Positions 63,756 to 64,000 of a stretch of 64,000 nucleotides of DNA are shown in pieces. The translations under genes and the position numbers were made by a program. The notes under the pieces were generated by a model. It searched no databases and was not told where the DNA came from. It saw nothing but the letters and a program-made list of their open reading frames with translations. Source of the DNA: Rhizobium nepotum 39/7 (lineage in GTDB: Bacteria; Pseudomonadota; Alphaproteobacteria; Rhizobiales; Rhizobiaceae); assembly GCF_000949865.1 (NCBI RefSeq), contig NZ_JWJH01000019.1:1-64000 (forward strand), in the 5' to 3' direction. Position 1 is the first letter of the stretch, and every line of letters starts with the position of its first letter.

Positions 63756-64000
63756 TTGGAAGTCAAATGGCTCGAGGATTTTCTGGCGCTGGCCGGAACG
63801 CTCAATTTCTCGAAGGCGGCGGAAGAGCGGCACGTCACGCAATCCGCCTTCAGCCGAAGGATCAAGCAGCTGGAGGCCTGGGTGGGCGCCACGCTGGTTG
63901 ACCGCGCTTCCTATCCTTCCCGGCTGACTGAGGCGGGCGTCAAGTTCGTTCCGGTGGCGCAGGAAACGCTGAAACAGCTTTACCATGCCCGGCGCACATT
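63756..64000 (+). CDS. LysR-family transcriptional regulator (5' part, cut by window end)
   Basis: An open frame starting with TTG at 63756, seven bases after GGGGAGAG, reads MEVKWLEDFLALAGTLNFSK, then AAEERHVTQSAFSRRIKQLE and LTEAGVKF. That is a classic LysR winged helix-turn-helix. 81 residues are inside the window; the effector domain lies beyond 64000. Co-oriented with the D-aminopeptidase-like gene after 89 bases, it may regulate the peptide locus. Confidence 0.85.
   Translation, partial: MEVKWLEDFLALAGTLNFSKAAEERHVTQSAFSRRIKQLEAWVGATLVDRASYPSRLTEAGVKFVPVAQETLKQLYHARRT

Noticed and set aside
1-64000. CRISPR array, rRNA genes or a replication origin
   Set aside because: No regularly spaced repeat series, no rRNA-like stretches and no repABC or dnaA-box cluster were seen.

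Overview
The window looks like a chromosomal segment of a Rhizobiaceae bacterium, most likely Agrobacterium (biovar 1 / A. tumefaciens complex). Three things point there. The gene at 49331-50659 encodes a protein I recognise as the telomere resolvase TelA, known from agrobacteria with a linear second chromosome. Next to it is the acvB-lpiA pair (lysyl-phosphatidylglycerol metabolism). At 61975-62099 there is a RIME-type rhizobial intergenic palindrome. The abundance of ABC uptake systems is also typical of this family.

Layout. 1-1014: 3' end of an initiator-tRNA gene and its terminator, then decayed insertion-sequence scars (IS3-family orfA/orfB and an IS21-type istB fragment). 1015-7187: a polyol-type ABC transporter with a xylitol-dehydrogenase-like enzyme and a divergent AraC regulator. 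7349-7741: a GFA/CENP-V protein. 8049-15322: a peptide-type ABC transporter with a racemase-fold protein and an RpiR regulator. 15465-16673: an MFS exporter. 16747-17090: a ligD remnant. 17213-31502: a complete rhizobactin-1021-like siderophore locus (rhtX, rhbABCDEF, rhrA, rhtA and a second acyltransferase), with two matching promoter/operator regions.

31525-41965: a signalling and uptake module made of an MCP-like soluble protein, a sensor kinase and response regulator, two paralogous binding proteins, a fused permease and an ATPase. 41993-44847: an N-methylproline-demethylase-like flavoenzyme and a divergent TetR regulator. 44932-46625: a two-component pair whose kinase ends before its ATP-binding domain. 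46622-48946: a six-repeat DUF1217 protein. 49331-54934: telA, acvB, lpiA. 55211-55504: a small membrane protein. 55567-64000: a second peptide ABC transporter flanked by a membrane dipeptidase, a D-aminopeptidase-like S12 hydrolase and a LysR regulator cut by the window edge.

How the genes work together. The siderophore genes supply every step from aspartate semialdehyde to a citrate dihydroxamate, plus receptor, inner-membrane importer and activator. The rightmost locus reads as a unit for importing and degrading small peptides, probably with D-residues. telA acts in trans on telomeres that are not in this window. Everything was read by eye from the sequence; family assignments rest on recalled motifs, not on database searches.
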